DNA from: an uncultured Eubacteriales bacterium
Lineage (GTDB): Bacteria > Bacillota > Clostridia > Oscillospirales > Acutalibacteraceae
Direction of reading: 5' to 3'
Assembly: GCA_905198155.1 (NCBI GenBank)
Contig: CAJKBQ010000013.1
Coordinates: forward strand, 11,194 to 75,193
Length of the DNA: 64,000 nt
The position numbers and the translations under genes are program-made. Positions within the stretch are counted from its first letter, which is position 1. Each line of letters starts with the position of its first letter. Below are positions 62,132 through 64,000 of this stretch, one piece after another. The notes below the pieces were generated by a model. That model was not told the origin of the DNA and ran no database searches. It saw nothing but the letters and a program-made list of their open reading frames with translations.

Positions 62132-62162
62132 TTTGCAAACTTCTTTCTGAAAATATACGGAT

Positions 62163-62606
62163 TTACAGCAAATACGGCGGCAAATCGGACCGAATGGACG
62201 AAGCCGCGCGGAATTTTGCCTCGTGCAGATTGGGCTGCGCAAACGGCCGCAGCTGCGCGGCCAGCGCCTGTGCGGCCGCCGCATCGGGTACGGCGTGCAG
62301 CACCGCCGGTACGGCGGTCAATCCCAGCGCCTGCGCGGCGGCGAGCCGTTGGTGTCCGGCCAGCAGGTAGTGGGTGCCGTTGGCCTCCGCGACCAGCAGC
62401 GGCTCCAAAATCCCGACCGTGCGGACGGATTGCAGCAGCGCTTCGGTGGGGACGGCGCTGCGCGAATCGTCCGGCAGCAGCCGGATCTCCGCCGGGGCGA
62501 GCATCGTGCAAATAGCGGGTATTTCCGCTTGTACCGGGCGTTTTTCCGGTTCGGACTGCTGCGCCGTCCGCACGGCGCGCGCAATACTGGATTTACCGAT
62601 CGACAT
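62163..62606 (-). CDS. Minimal ParB N-terminal-domain protein
   Basis: 147 residues. A ParB/Spo0J N-terminal (CTP-binding type) domain spans about 37-125: LAPAEIRLLPDDSRSAVPTEALLQSVRTVGILEPLLV, then YLLAGHQRLAAAQALG, where the usual GERR patch reads GHQR. The central HTH and C-terminal dimer domain of ParB are absent, so specific parS binding is not expected. ATG 62606 follows AAGGAGG and overlaps the ParA stop by 14 bases, so the pair is coupled. An upstream in-frame ATG before the SD is less likely. Confidence 0.8.
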   Translation of the reverse strand: MSIGKSSIARAVRTAQQSEPEKRPVQAEIPAICTMLAPAEIRLLPDDSRSAVPTEALLQSVRTVGILEPLLVAEANGTHYLLAGHQRLAAAQALGLTAVPAVLHAVPDAAAAQALAAQLRPFAQPNLHEAKFRAASSIRSDLPPYLL

Positions 62607-63372
62607 CGCCGCACACCTCCTTGGCCAATGCATCATATTCTTTGGCGCTGCGGCAGCTGTGCCGGAACGCGCCGACGGGGCGGCTGACGTCCTGCGCCCA
62701 TTCGATGGTACTGTCGGTATGAATCACCGTGCGGAACAGCGGGACTTTCATTTCGCGTAGGGTATCCATCGTTTGGCGGAAATAGTTTTTCCGCTCGTCC
62801 ACTTTGGTCACGACGATGCCGCGCAGCCGAACGTCCGGGTGAATTTGCTGCACCGTTCCGAAAAAGTCGAACATATTCGCCAGCCCAAACAGCCCCCACG
62901 GGCTGGCCTCAACGGGGATAATCAATTCGTCCGACGCGCACAGCAGGTTCATCACCCATCCGCCGAGCGTCGGCGGGGCGTCCAGCAGGATGTAGTCGTA
63001 CCGGCTGCTGTCGCGCACCGGCTGCAAGCACTTGCGGAAAATCAATTCGCGCTGCCATTTGGTGAACAGTTCGTACTCCATCCCGCTCATCAGCGACGAA
63101 GAAACGACGATATCCGGCCCGAACTCCGTCGGGAGGATGTAGGGGATCAGGTCTTTTTGGTCGCGCACGGCGCAGTAAAGATTCTGTTCGCCCTGCGCCA
63201 GCGCCAGCACCCGCTCCTCCGAAAAAAACGACAGCGACAGGTTCATCTGCATATCCCCGTCGATCAGCAGCACGCGTTTGCCGGCCTGCGCCAGCCCGTA
63301 GCCGACGTTGGCGCAGGTGGTGGATTTGCCGCTGCCGCCTTTGTTGTTTGCAAAGCAGATTACTTTTGGCAT
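62593..63372 (-). CDS. ParA/MinD-type ATPase (Soj-like)
   Basis: 259 residues. The deviant Walker A is NNKGGSGKSTTCANVG (residues 9-24), then VLLIDGDMQMNLSLSFF and Walker B DYILLDAPPTLGGWVMNLL. Late motifs RGIVVTKVDERKNYF and a Lys/Arg-poor C-terminus follow. It is shaped like partition ATPases that dimerise on DNA. ATG 63372 follows AAAGGAAG. An inverted repeat (63399-63419) lies just upstream, and repeat-rich DNA follows beyond it. It could be a chromosomal accessory or a remnant of a plasmid or integrative element. Confidence 0.88.
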   Translation of the reverse strand: MPKVICFANNKGGSGKSTTCANVGYGLAQAGKRVLLIDGDMQMNLSLSFFSEERVLALAQGEQNLYCAVRDQKDLIPYILPTEFGPDIVVSSSLMSGMEYELFTKWQRELIFRKCLQPVRDSSRYDYILLDAPPTLGGWVMNLLCASDELIIPVEASPWGLFGLANMFDFFGTVQQIHPDVRLRGIVVTKVDERKNYFRQTMDTLREMKVPLFRTVIHTDSTIEWAQDVSRPVGAFRHSCRSAKEYDALAKEVCGDVDR

Positions 63373-63704
63373 GGAATTGCACTTCCTTTGTATATCAAAT
63401 CTGCCGATTGTCGGCGGATTTAGAATTTTAAGATGATTCGATTCGCTCGATGGGGTATCGGCCGTTTCGCGCTGAAAATACGGTTTGCGCGGCGATTTGA
63501 TGAATGCACCGCGCTTTTTGCGGAGTATTAGCTGGTTTCACAGCAAAATGCCGCTGAATCGCGTGAAAACGCGGAAATTTGCGGGGTTTGTCGCAAAAAA
63601 GCACGGATAACGCGTGTTTCCTGTTTGACGCGGTTACGGATGGCGCGATCTTACATCGCCCTGCGATACCAGCCGCTCCCAATAGCAGCGAACCATTCAG
63701 ATTG

Positions 63705-63775
63705 TTGCCGTCGCCAATGGGAGCGAACGCAGCGCGAAGACGCGGATTTCGCATCCTATGTGGGATTTTTGGCCG
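63705..63775. repeat. Direct repeat copy A (about 71 bases)
   Basis: The core 63721-63754 (34 bases) is identical to 63946-63979, and the flanks match with a few changes. The core includes GCGAA...TTCGC, a small inverted repeat. Confidence 0.85.
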
Positions 63776-63927
63776 ATTTCGCGCCGAAATGCCGCAAATT
63801 CGCGGAAATCCGCAGAATTTGTTTCATTTCCGCGCCAAAACCGCCATCAACGCACCAATCCAATCACAATTTGTGCGGATTCGCGCCACCAGCTGTCCCG
63901 AACGGCTGCACATTCCGCGGTTTTCCA

Positions 63928-64000
63928 TTGCCGTCCGCCCAATGTGAGCGAACGCAGCGCGAAGACGCGGATTTCGCATTCCATGCGGGATTTTTGGCCG
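63928..64000. repeat. Direct repeat copy B (runs to the window edge)
   Basis: Second copy with the same core, 225 bases after copy A. It ends at base 64000, so more copies may lie beyond. Confidence 0.85.

Larger units (their letters stand above)
63373..64000. other. 628-base non-coding, repeat-rich region upstream of parA
   Basis: No gene supported. Contains the inverted repeat GCCGA-TTG-TCGGC (63403-63415; wider arms 63399-63419) before parA, many short CGCGGAAA/GCAAATT-like words, and a 34-base perfect direct repeat. A 122-codon open frame here (63579-63947) has no ribosome binding site and runs through the repeats. Confidence 0.7.

Noticed and set aside
59648..62515. A 955-codon open frame antisense to the ABC-F, serine hydrolase and ParB-like genes
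   Set aside because: Spans three well-supported minus-strand genes; biased composition and no start signal.
63579..63947. A 122-codon + strand frame in the repeat region
   Set aside because: No ribosome binding site, runs across the direct repeats, and low-complexity composition.

Overview
The window looks like the chromosome of a GC-rich, spore-forming, Gram-positive clostridium, probably Oscillospirales/Ruminococcaceae. This is inferred from gene content, not from a search. The signs are the classic Firmicutes order plsX-rnc-smc-ftsY, a CD1247-type acidic protein, YqeG, YqeK and RsfS, the sporulation genes gpr and spoIIP, a two-subunit GlgC/GlgD system, and GAAAGGA/AAGGAGG ribosome binding sites before nearly every gene. 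Most promoters that can be read have 17-nt spacing, and about half use a TTGC-type -35 box.

Layout. 1-13,000 is one long + strand run of core genes: topA (3' end), trmFO, plsX, rnc, smc, ftsY, rdgB, yhbY, nadD, yqeK, rsfS, leuS. 13,000-15,640 holds rpsU, yqeG, aroQ, efp and a CD1247-type gene. 15,700-21,540 is a minus-strand block: an atypical lactate-dehydrogenase-family gene behind an SD-masking hairpin, an ankyrin protein, tRNA-Leu(UAA), an RluA-type pseudouridine synthase, small membrane proteins, spoIIP and gpr, the last two with readable sporulation-type promoters. 21,650-31,900 (+) has rpsT, a possibly structured non-coding stretch, lepA, murC, a phosphosugar mutase, rarA, a lipoprotein cyclophilin and a zinc-ribbon/pseudokinase/PASTA membrane protein. 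31,970-34,000 (-) is asd-dapA, with promoters that face queA head-on. 34,190-39,830 (+) has queA, a DUF2442-HTH gene with a perfect palindromic operator and the stub of a deleted DUF4160-like partner, tgt, yajC and several membrane proteins. 40,200-48,130 (+) is the glycogen operon glgB-glgC-glgD-glgA followed by a separately promoted beta-helix glycosidase-like gene. 48,380-51,740 is an accessory operon of three related exported proteins. 51,840-57,370 (+) has a Ca2+-type P-ATPase, an alpha/beta hydrolase and a Big2-GH24 lysozyme. 57,378-63,372 (-) has mtaB, an ABC-F ATPase, a beta-lactamase-fold hydrolase and a minimal ParB-N/ParA pair. The window ends in repetitive non-coding DNA.

How the genes work together. 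Most of the window is informational and envelope housekeeping: tRNA modification (TrmFO, QueA, Tgt, MtaB), ribosome function (S20, S21, EF-P, LepA, RsfS, RNase III), chromosome and secretion functions (SMC, FtsY, YajC), lysine/peptidoglycan supply (Asd, DapA, MurC) and glycogen storage.

The parts least explained by known biology are: the three-gene exported-protein operon with an identical DNA hairpin embedded in two of its genes; the PASTA pseudokinase; the DUF2442 operator with its deleted partner; an identical TTCCGCGGAA palindrome at the same place in the efp and rpsT promoters; and the ParA/ParB-N pair next to direct repeats. I saw no CRISPR array, prophage or insertion sequence.
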